Origin: VGEM01 sp033764265
GTDB lineage: Bacteria > Pseudomonadota > Alphaproteobacteria > Rhodospirillales > Rhodospirillaceae
NCBI GenBank assembly: GCA_033764265.1
Contig: JANRJB010000182.1
Location: 1-18,780, forward strand
DNA length: 18,780 nt
Direction: 5' to 3'
In this document: piece by piece, positions 7,293-15,654 of the stretch
Layout: each line of letters starts with the position of its first letter
Numbering within the stretch: the first letter of the stretch is position 1
Notes under the pieces: model-generated
Database searches by the model: none
What the model was told of the DNA's origin: nothing
The model's input: the letters and a program-made list of their open reading frames with translations, nothing else
Position numbers and translations under genes: made by a program

Positions 7293-9737
7293 ATGACACG
7301 AGATCGTTTCTTGACCACCGTCGCGGTTGCGGCGCTGGCGGCCGGCATGGCGTGGGGCGGGCAGTGGAACGGCGCCGGATCGGGTTTGATCGCGGCGGCA
7401 TTGGCGCAGCAGACGTCGCAATCCAACGTCGCGCTCGAGGAAATCGTGGTGACCGCGCGCAAGCGGGCGGAAAACCTGCTCGACGTGCCGCTCTCGATCA
7501 CCGCGTTTTCGATGCAGGACATCGAGCGGTCGGGCATCGACAACGTCACCGACCTCGCGCGCCAGACGGTGGGTTTCAGCTACAAGCAGGGTTTCGGCCG
7601 CTTGGGCTCAGGCAACGGCGGCGGCGCGACGAACCGCCCGGCGATCCGCGGCCAGTCCAGTATCCTCGGCCAGCCCAACGCCTCGTTCTTCGTCGACGGC
7701 GTCTACGTGTCGGGCAACCCGTCCAGCTACCAGCTCGACAACCTCGAGCGCATCGAGGTGATCCGCGGGCCCCAGGCCGCGCTGTTCGGCCGCGGCACCT
7801 TTGCCGGCGCGATCAACTTCGTCACCCGCAAGCCGACCAACGAGGTCGACGGCAAGATCGAGTTGACCTACGGCCAGCACGACCACATCGAAGGCACCGG
7901 CTACGTCAACGGACCCCTGATCGAGGACAAGCTCTACGCCGAGATCAGCGGCCGCTACTACAGCTTCGGCGGCGACTACTTCAACCAGGTCACGCAGACA
8001 AAAGACATCGGCGACCAGAAAACCAAGAACATCGGCGCCAAGCTCTACGCCACGCCGACCGACGACCTGACGATCGAGGCGAACGTCGGCTACAGCCACG
8101 ACCAGGATCTGGGCTTCGCCGACTTCTTCCACGGCAACGCCAAGAACAACTGTTTCCTGCCGCGCATCACCGGCGCCGTGTTCGGCATTCCGCGCAGCGC
8201 GACCCGCTCGCAGGGCTACTTCTGCGGCGAGATCGAAATTCCCGACACCTACTTCTATTTCAGCGACGCCATCCAGGCCTCGGGTGAATGGGGCGTCGAA
8301 CGCAAGGTGTGGCGGTCCAGCCTGACGGTCGATTACGACGTCGGCGAATGGACGCTGCACTCGGTCACCGCCTACAACCAGTCGGAAGACAACCAGCTGA
8401 TCGATAGCTTCGTCGACGGCGTGCGCCGCGCGGCGATCACCACGCTGTCGGGCGGCCGCACCTCGGTGCACGACTGGTCGCAGGAACTGCGCGTGCAGAG
8501 CCCGCAAGACGAACGCGTGCGCGGGCTGTTCGGCGGCTACTGGTACACCCAGGGCAACGGCGGCGGCTTTACCCGCAACGTCAGCGTGCTCACCGCCAAC
8601 CTCGGCGCCACCACAATCACCGGCCAGTTCAACGACGACGGCTCGGGCGTTCGCAACGTCGCGGTGTTCGGCCTGATCGAAGGCGACATCACCGAGACCC
8701 TGACCGGTTCGCTGGAAGGCCGCTACCAGTCGGACAAGGTGAAAGCCGATTTCAACCGCGACGGCGGGGTCGACGATTCCAAGACCACCAAGACGTTCCT
8801 GCCGCGCGGCACGCTGCGCTATGCCCTCGACGACGATTCCAACGTCTACGGCACCATCGCGCGCGGCAACAAGCCGGCCGACTACAACCTGCCGATCCCC
8901 ACCAACATCACGCCGGCCTCGCTGGCCGCGCTGTTCGCGGCCAACGCCCAGAACTACGACGAAGAAAAGTCGTGGAGCTACGAGCTGGGCTACAAGGGCG
9001 CGTTCCTCGACAACCGCGTCAACCTCAGCTCGGCGGTGTTCTGGATCGACTGGTCCAATCAGGCGCTGACCGACGGCTTCCCGATCGAGCAGCTCAACGG
9101 CACGTTCACCACGTTCGCCCGCCTGGTCAACGCCGGCAAGTCGCGGGTGCGCGGCCTGGAACTCGACGCCAACGTGCGCGCCAACGAGTACTTCGACTTC
9201 CGCGTCGGTTACTCGTACAACGACGCCGAACTGCGCGACTACAAGGACGAGAACGAACGTAACCTGCGCGACACCGACGGAATCCTGGGCAACGAGGCCA
9301 CCCAGGGCGACTCCGACGGCCAGGTCCGCGGCAACAAGGTCCCGCAGACCCCGTCGCACCAACTGATCCTGACCGGCAACCTGCACGCCCCGGTCGGCGG
9401 CGACATGGAAGCGTTCCTGCGCAGCGACCTGACCTACGAAGGCAACCGCTACGCCCAGACCCACAATCTGGCCAAGACCGGCGATTCCTACCTGCTCAAC
9501 CTGCGCACCGGCGTGGAGACCGAGGCTTGGTCGATCACGCTGTTCGTCAACAATGCGCTGCAGGACCGCACGCCGCAGGTGATCACCCGCCTGTTCAACT
9601 TCAATGCGCCGCTGTTGATCCCCGATCCGGTCACCCGGTTCGCCGGTCAGCCGCTGCGCTTCACCTTCTTCCGCGACTTCCGCGTCGCCGCGCCGCGCAA
9701 GCGCCAGATCGGCGTGACCGGGCTGTACCGCTTCTGA
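7293..9737 (+). CDS. TonB-dependent outer-membrane receptor
   Basis: Outer-membrane active transporter of 814 residues, energised by TonB/ExbB/ExbD (not encoded here). The signal peptide is long (MTRDRFLTTVAVAALAAGMA and onward) with likely cleavage after ALA at residue 38. The TonB box is EEIVVTARKR (49-58). The plug domain follows (about 63-180) with DVPLSITAF, the variable loop, SFFVDGVYV, LERIEVIRGPQAALFGRGTFAGAINFVTRKP. The remaining 630 residues are barrel strands ending in RKRQIGVTGLYRF with the terminal aromatic typical of outer-membrane proteins. Two cysteines, 287 and 311, bracket one extracellular-loop-like segment. ATG 7293 fits the signal peptide and ribosome binding site; an open extension to 7212 lacks both. 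Substrate unknown: there is no siderophore, cobalamin or SusD-type neighbour, but the gene follows the DUF1838 cluster in the same orientation and is ended by a strong terminator. Confidence 0.95.
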   Translation: MTRDRFLTTVAVAALAAGMAWGGQWNGAGSGLIAAALAQQTSQSNVALEEIVVTARKRAENLLDVPLSITAFSMQDIERSGIDNVTDLARQTVGFSYKQGFGRLGSGNGGGATNRPAIRGQSSILGQPNASFFVDGVYVSGNPSSYQLDNLERIEVIRGPQAALFGRGTFAGAINFVTRKPTNEVDGKIELTYGQHDHIEGTGYVNGPLIEDKLYAEISGRYYSFGGDYFNQVTQTKDIGDQKTKNIGAKLYATPTDDLTIEANVGYSHDQDLGFADFFHGNAKNNCFLPRITGAVFGIPRSATRSQGYFCGEIEIPDTYFYFSDAIQASGEWGVERKVWRSSLTVDYDVGEWTLHSVTAYNQSEDNQLIDSFVDGVRRAAITTLSGGRTSVHDWSQELRVQSPQDERVRGLFGGYWYTQGNGGGFTRNVSVLTANLGATTITGQFNDDGSGVRNVAVFGLIEGDITETLTGSLEGRYQSDKVKADFNRDGGVDDSKTTKTFLPRGTLRYALDDDSNVYGTIARGNKPADYNLPIPTNITPASLAALFAANAQNYDEEKSWSYELGYKGAFLDNRVNLSSAVFWIDWSNQALTDGFPIEQLNGTFTTFARLVNAGKSRVRGLELDANVRANEYFDFRVGYSYNDAELRDYKDENERNLRDTDGILGNEATQGDSDGQVRGNKVPQTPSHQLILTGNLHAPVGGDMEAFLRSDLTYEGNRYAQTHNLAKTGDSYLLNLRTGVETEAWSITLFVNNALQDRTPQVITRLFNFNAPLLIPDPVTRFAGQPLRFTFFRDFRVAAPRKRQIGVTGLYRF

Positions 9738-9759
9738 TCGACCGTCCGCGTTCAAACAC

Positions 9760-9791
9760 AAACGCCCGGCGTCGCAAGACGCCGGGCGTTT
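9760..9791. terminator. Bidirectional intrinsic terminator
   Basis: A perfect 13-bp stem, AACGCCCGGCGTC (9761-9773) with GACGCCGGGCGTT (9778-9790), closed by a GCAA tetraloop and extendable by one A-T pair. TCGTTT follows on the plus strand and a T-rich run on the minus strand. It sits 23 bp after the TonB receptor stop and 22 bp before the end of the convergent DUF6491 gene, so it can serve both. Confidence 0.85.
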
Positions 9792-9812
9792 CGTTTGGCG
9801 CCGACGCGGCGC

Positions 9813-10391
9813 TTATTCTTTCGGGTCGGACCGGTCCTTGTCGGCCAGGCCGCGGCCGGGCGCCTGGGCCAAGAGCGATTTCAGGCCGTCCTCGGTCAGC
9901 GCGGTGATCGAGCCGATCGGGCAGCGGTCGGGCGAACCGCCGCCGGACCGCACCAGCACCGAATCGCCGCCGAAGCCGCACAGGCGGGAATCGCGCGAGG
10001 TGAAGCCGATCGAGTGCGCGAACTTCAGGCCCATGCACGGCCGGTCGAGTTCCAGCAGGTAGGGGTGCTTGCGGCTCGGCGCCCAGACGATCAGGCTGCG
10101 GTTGTTGAGCGGTCGCCAGTCGTACAGGGTGCGGAAGAAGACGCACTGGTTGGTGGTGTCCGGCAGCTTGCCCGGGAACTGCTCAAGGATGTAGCCGGGA
10201 TCGTTGGGCGACTTGGCGCGGTTCGCGCCGGCCGGATCGGCGATGAAGTTGCCGGTCTGCGCCCAGGCCGGCGCGCCGGTTGCCGCCGCCGCGGTCAGCG
10301 CCACTGCCGCGGCCGCCGCGCGCAGCGCACGCACGCTGCCGCCACGTCGCCGCGTCGCCAGGGCCGGGGTCGGGACCATGTTCGCCGTCAT
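9813..10391 (-). CDS. Secreted DUF6491-type protein
   Basis: 192-residue exported protein. An arginine-rich n-region (ATRRRGGSVRALR) and Ala-rich core end in AWA|Q (cleavage after residue 44). The mature part contains the pattern I associate with DUF6491: CVFFRTLYDWRPLNNRSLIV (83-102), a central YLLELDRPCMGL, then FTSRDSRLCGFGGDSVLV with a Cys-Gly-Phe-Gly-Gly-Asp turn. Cysteines lie at 83, 119, 138 and 157 and could pair into two disulfides; the charged C-terminus is presumably flexible. The start may be ATG 10391 or the in-frame ATG at 10379 (residue 5); neither has a strong ribosome binding site. The function of this family is unknown. It follows the MipA-type gene by 112 bp in the same direction. 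Confidence 0.8.
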   Translation of the reverse strand: MTANMVPTPALATRRRGGSVRALRAAAAAVALTAAAATGAPAWAQTGNFIADPAGANRAKSPNDPGYILEQFPGKLPDTTNQCVFFRTLYDWRPLNNRSLIVWAPSRKHPYLLELDRPCMGLKFAHSIGFTSRDSRLCGFGGDSVLVRSGGGSPDRCPIGSITALTEDGLKSLLAQAPGRGLADKDRSDPKE

Positions 10392-10442
10392 ACCCGGCCA
10401 TCTTGGATCGGAATATGGAGAATGTAGGGCATCAGGCCCCCC

Positions 10443-10482
10443 GGCGGTCGCACGCCGCCCAGGTGTTGCGGCGCGGCAACAC
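10443..10482 (-). terminator. Possible hairpins after the MipA-type gene
   Basis: Two adjacent GC-rich stem-loops lie just beyond the MipA-type stop: GTGTTGC (10463-10469) / GCAACAC (10476-10482) with a 6-base loop, and GGCGG/CCGCC at 10443-10459. No T-tract follows, so they may only slow transcription or protect the mRNA end. Confidence 0.35.
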
Positions 10483-10503
10483 GCGGCCCCGAGTCGGAGA
10501 GAC

Positions 10504-11367
10504 CTAAAACGTGAAGACCGCGAACGCCCCCAGGCTGAGTTGGGTCGGCGAGCCGCGGGTGTCGACCAGGGGGTTGTTCTTGGCGTCGCTGAGCAGCTGC
10601 GACACGCTGCCGTTCAACACCAGCGCCCAGCGTTCGGAGAAGCGGTATTCGCCGCCGGCCGACAGCGTCACGTCCTTCATGCCCGACCCGGCGCGGTAGA
10701 CCGCCAAGCCCGAGGCGGCGGCCTGGGCCGCGGTCACGCCGAAGTAGGAGTTCATGTAGTCCGAGCTGGCCCAGGTGGTGCTGAGCCGCGATCCCACCGC
10801 GAACGTGTCCGACCGGTACACCGCCAGCGTCACGTCGGCGTCGATCAGCAGGCCCGAGTGGCCGCTGGTCACGTCCTGACGGAATTTCAGGCGGTAGCGC
10901 GCCGGGCCGGCGGTATAGGCGCCGAACACGCCCAGCTCCAGGCTGGTGCCGACTTTGCCCAGGCCGCGCAGGTCGATCGAGTCGCTCTCGTCGCGGCCGA
11001 AATCGACCTTGACCAGCGGGCCGGCGCTGAAATTCGCGGAATCAAGCAGGTTGCCGCGGCCCAGGATGTTGACCCGCAGGTTGTTGTTGTCGATCTCGAT
11101 CAGGTCGCGATAGCGCAGCGAGATCAGCGGCGCGGCGCGGACCTTGTAGTTGTCGCTGCCCTCGAAGCGCGGCGACCAGGCCGGGCCCAGCCCCAGGCGC
11201 ACGTTGGTCACGCCCGGCATCAGCGTGTCGAGCATTTCGGAAAAGATGCCGGCGGTGTCGCTGAACACGTTGTCGCCGAACACGCCGCCGAAATCGATGG
11301 CGTGGGCGGGCGCGCTCCACGCCGCGCTGGCCACCGCGGCCGCGCACAGCTTGCGTTTGAACGTCAT
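10504..11367 (-). CDS. MipA/OmpV-family outer-membrane protein
   Basis: 287-residue predicted outer-membrane beta-barrel. Signal peptide MTFKRKLCAAAVASAAWSAP with cleavage after AHA (residue 23). The mature chain contains the family's characteristic opening RLGLGPAWSPRFEGSDNYKVRAAPLISLRYRD-like pattern (a barrel strand, then the periodic Gly/aromatic strands), EIDNNNLRVNILGR, GPLVKVDFGRDE, and a final SLGAFAVFTF with terminal phenylalanine. MipA/OmpV proteins are outer-membrane barrels; MipA was linked to a murein-synthesising complex in E. coli, and other members to osmotic or antibiotic responses. Which applies here cannot be told. ATG 11367 is chosen for the signal peptide and an upstream CAGGGGA; the open frame runs further upstream without signal features. 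It lies 49 bp after the DUF721 gene on the same strand. Apart from the one in the signal peptide it has no cysteine, unlike the other exported proteins nearby. Confidence 0.85.
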   Translation of the reverse strand: MTFKRKLCAAAVASAAWSAPAHAIDFGGVFGDNVFSDTAGIFSEMLDTLMPGVTNVRLGLGPAWSPRFEGSDNYKVRAAPLISLRYRDLIEIDNNNLRVNILGRGNLLDSANFSAGPLVKVDFGRDESDSIDLRGLGKVGTSLELGVFGAYTAGPARYRLKFRQDVTSGHSGLLIDADVTLAVYRSDTFAVGSRLSTTWASSDYMNSYFGVTAAQAAASGLAVYRAGSGMKDVTLSAGGEYRFSERWALVLNGSVSQLLSDAKNNPLVDTRGSPTQLSLGAFAVFTF

Positions 11368-11382
11368 GGCCTGAAAATCCCC

Positions 11383-11413
11383 TGTCCCCGATGTCTCGTG
11401 TCGCCGATGTCTC
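11383..11413. repeat. Two-unit 16-bp tandem repeat
   Basis: TGTCCCCGATGTCTC (11383-11397) and TGTCGCCGATGTCTC (11399-11413) differ at one base and are spaced 16 bp apart. They fill the gap between the DUF721 stop and the MipA-type ribosome binding site, and may reflect a local duplication at the junction of the two genes. Confidence 0.6.
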
Positions 11414-11416
11414 ATC

Positions 11417-11902
11417 TCACTGTCCCGAACGCCGGCCCACCGCGTCCCCCAGACGCCGCAAGGCCGTCTCGACCGATGGTGACCCCACCGTCGCCGCTTC
11501 GTGCGGTTCCGCGCGCACCGCCGCCGGCCGCGCCGGGGCCGGCACCGGCCCCTGCTCGACGGCCAGCCGAGCCACCGCAGCATAGCCGAAAAACCGGTTC
11601 ACGCGGTCGAGAATGACAGGGGATTTCATCTGGACGGTGGTTGCGGCCGGTCCGTGGGCAACCCGCACGGTCAGCGTCGCGCCGTCGTTGCGCTGGCGCG
11701 GAAAGCGCACCATCAGCGGGCAGGCCAGCGCGGCCAGATCGGGCCCGACGATGGCGGCCCACTGCGTGATCACCTGGGTGGCGCCGAAGCCGCGCTGGCC
11801 GAACGCCGGCGCGGCCGCCCGGCCCAGCACCGCGGCCAGGGCGGTCGGGCGGCGCAAACGCGGCGCGGCGTCACGGTCGGCGGCTACACCGGCTTTCGCC
11901 AC
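11417..11902 (-). CDS. DUF721 (DciA-like) protein
   Basis: 161-residue cytoplasmic protein of the DUF721 family, whose characterised member DciA helps load the replicative helicase DnaB in bacteria lacking DnaC. The domain spans about 20-115, with the helical start LAAVLGRAAAPAF, a Gly-Phe linker, QWAAIVGPDLAALACPLMVRF (typical WxxIVG then a proline-hydrophobic strand), LTVRVAHGPAATTVQ (strand), and a final helix SPVILDRVNRFFGYAAVARL that ends in the family's IN-x-FFGY-type motif. The C-terminal 45 residues are Pro/Ala-rich and likely disordered. The start is GTG at 11902, with AAGGAAG seven bases upstream (11910-11916). It is divergent from mutY, with which DUF721 genes are commonly paired in alphaproteobacteria. 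In many genomes the dsbA-like gene and smc follow directly; here they are about 7 kb away. Confidence 0.88.
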   Translation of the reverse strand: MAKAGVAADRDAAPRLRRPTALAAVLGRAAAPAFGQRGFGATQVITQWAAIVGPDLAALACPLMVRFPRQRNDGATLTVRVAHGPAATTVQMKSPVILDRVNRFFGYAAVARLAVEQGPVPAPARPAAVRAEPHEAATVGSPSVETALRRLGDAVGRRSGQ

Positions 11903-12028
11903 GTCTCGGCTTCCTTTACCACCACATCCGCAGGGATCGCATGACCGCTCGGGATCAGCATGAAACAGCGCCGATCACCCCGCAAGGGCATAGCCGGGTC
12001 CGTACGGTGACACCGCCATGATAACCAC
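11903..12028. promoter_or_regulatory. Divergent DUF721 / mutY intergenic region
   Basis: 126 bp between two divergent genes, carrying the DUF721 ribosome binding site (AAGGAAG, complementary to 11910-11916). No convincing promoter hexamers were found. mutY's ATG lacks a good Shine-Dalgarno. Confidence 0.4.
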
Positions 12029-13165
12029 ATGACAGCGTCCCCCGCGCGCCGCCGTATGGCTCAAAAGTTGCTCGCCTGGTACGACCGCCATCGCCGCCGC
12101 CTTCCGTGGCGCGCCGATCCCGGCATCGCCGCCGATCCCTATGCCGTGTGGCTGAGCGAGATCATGTTGCAGCAGACCACGGTCGCGGCGGTGAAGCCCT
12201 ATTTCGAACGCTTCCTGGCGCGCTGGCCGACGGTGGCCGACCTCGCCGCCGCGCCGCTCGACGACGTGCTCGCGGCCTGGGCCGGCCTCGGCTACTACGC
12301 CCGCGCCCGCAACCTGCACGCCTGCGCGCGCGCCGTGGCGTCGGATCATGGCGGTGTATTCCCCGACACCGAAGCGGGGCTGCGCGCGCTGCCGGGCATC
12401 GGGCCCTACACCGCCGCGGCCATCGCCGCCATCGCCTTCGGCCGGCGCGCGGTGGTGGTCGACGGCAACGTCGAGCGCGTCATGGCCCGGCTGCACGACG
12501 TGGACGAACCGCTGCCCGGCGCCAAGCGCCGCCTGCACGCGCTGGCCGACGCGCTGACGCCCGATCGCCGCGCCGGCGATTACGCCCAGGCGGTGATGGA
12601 CCTGGGCGCCACCATCTGCACGCCGAAGTCGCCGGCGTGCGCGCTGTGTCCGTGGGCGCCAGCGTGCGCGGCCCGCGCCGCCGGCACCGCGCTCGACCGG
12701 CCGCGCCGGTCGCCGAAGGCGAAAGCGCCGACCCGGCGCGGGCTGGTCTTCTGGATCGCGCGGCCCGACGGCGCGGTGCTCGTGCGCCGCCGCCCGCCCA
12801 CGGGCCTGTTGGGCGGCATGATGGAGTTTCCGTCCACGCCCTGGCGCGCCGCCGCGTGGACCGTGGATCAGGCGCGGGCGCACGCGCCGATCAAGCGGAT
12901 TCGCTGGCGCCCCCTGCCGGGCACGGTGGCGCACACCTTCACGCACTTTCACCTCGCCCTCGAGGTGATCGCCGCCGACGTCACCGCCGCCGCGGCGCGC
13001 GCCGTCGCCGGGCCGGACCTGGTCTGGGCCACGCGCGCCGACTTCGACCGCCTCGCGCTGCCCAACGTCATGCGCAAGGTCGCCGCGCATGTTGACGCCC
13101 AAGTTGACGCCCAAGTCGACGCCCGTGTCGACGCCCATGTCGACGCCGCAAGGGTTTCCCGTTAG
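12029..13165 (+). CDS. mutY: A/G-specific adenine DNA glycosylase
   Basis: Base-excision repair enzyme that removes adenine mispaired with 8-oxoguanine. The 378-residue product has the catalytic glutamate in SEIMLQQT (Glu44), the helix-hairpin-helix LPGIGPYTAAAI (121-132), and the catalytic aspartate in VVDGNVERV (Asp145). The iron-sulfur cluster cysteines are 197, 204, 207 and 213 with the expected C-x6-C-x2-C-x5-C spacing. The C-terminal NUDIX-like 8-oxoG recognition domain (about 235-355) includes GLLGGMMEFP and VAHTFTHFHL. The last 25 residues are unusual: a VDA-x tandem repeat after the normal end (see the repeat entry). ATG 12029 is supported by MutY alignment (RRRMAQKLLAWYDRH), although no strong ribosome binding site precedes it and the ATG at residue 10 is an alternative. 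maeB begins 51 bp downstream in the same direction. Confidence 0.96.
   Translation: MTASPARRRMAQKLLAWYDRHRRRLPWRADPGIAADPYAVWLSEIMLQQTTVAAVKPYFERFLARWPTVADLAAAPLDDVLAAWAGLGYYARARNLHACARAVASDHGGVFPDTEAGLRALPGIGPYTAAAIAAIAFGRRAVVVDGNVERVMARLHDVDEPLPGAKRRLHALADALTPDRRAGDYAQAVMDLGATICTPKSPACALCPWAPACAARAAGTALDRPRRSPKAKAPTRRGLVFWIARPDGAVLVRRRPPTGLLGGMMEFPSTPWRAAAWTVDQARAHAPIKRIRWRPLPGTVAHTFTHFHLALEVIAADVTAAAARAVAGPDLVWATRADFDRLALPNVMRKVAAHVDAQVDAQVDARVDAHVDAARVSR
13091..13150 (+). repeat. 12-bp tandem repeat in the 3' end of mutY
   Basis: Five in-frame 12-bp units: GTTGACGCCCAA twice, then GTCGACGCCCGT, GTCGACGCCCAT and GTCGACGCCGCA. They encode VDAQ VDAQ VDAR VDAH VDAA. A degenerate sixth unit (GTCGCCGCGCAT, VAAH) precedes them at 13079. 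Being a multiple of three, changes in copy number would alter tail length without a frameshift. The first two units are identical, a sign of recent duplication. Confidence 0.9.
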
Positions 13166-13215
13166 GGTGATCGCAGTTCACGCGCGTTCACCGCTTCGCC
13201 ACTGCCCGCCGCATC

Positions 13216-15522
<2,307 letters not shown>

Positions 15523-15567
15523 GCGATGGCTCGACCCCCGGGGCCTTGGCGTTCGCCTGGACGACAT

Positions 15568-15654
15568 CAGAAAGCAATGGGGTCAGAAATCAATGGATCA
15601 ATGGGGTCAGAGTAGATTGAAAAAAGCAATTTGCTCTGACCCCATTGCTTTCTG
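15568..15654. repeat. REP-like palindromic element with GGGGTCAGA arms
   Basis: Nested palindrome. The outer arms are AGAAAGCAATGGGGTCAGA plus one flanking C (15568-15587) and the exact reverse complement (15635-15654), a 20-bp perfect match. An inner arm CAATGGGGTCAGAG (15599-15612) also pairs perfectly with 15634-15647, and the stem extends inward to 15619/15627 through two G-U pairs, leaving a 7-base A-rich loop. CAATGGGGTCAGA thus occurs twice direct and once inverted. Palindromes with GGGGTCAGA / TCTGACCCC arms resemble the dispersed elements mobilised by REP-associated tyrosine transposases (RAYTs); no transposase is in the window. The element lies across the 5' end of the peptide-binding protein gene. 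Confidence 0.85.

Noticed and set aside
7608..9761. A 717-codon minus-strand open frame opposite the TonB receptor.
   Set aside because: Antisense shadow; the receptor has clear plug, barrel and TonB-box features on the plus strand.
13079..13150. Possible CRISPR or VNTR array.
   Set aside because: Units are 12 bp, contiguous and in frame in mutY with no spacers, so it is a coding tandem repeat and not CRISPR.
15568..15654. The hairpin read as an intrinsic terminator of maeB.
   Set aside because: It is not followed by a T-tract, and its sequence (GGGGTCAGA arms, nested direct copies) fits a dispersed repeat element that continues into the next gene's coding sequence.
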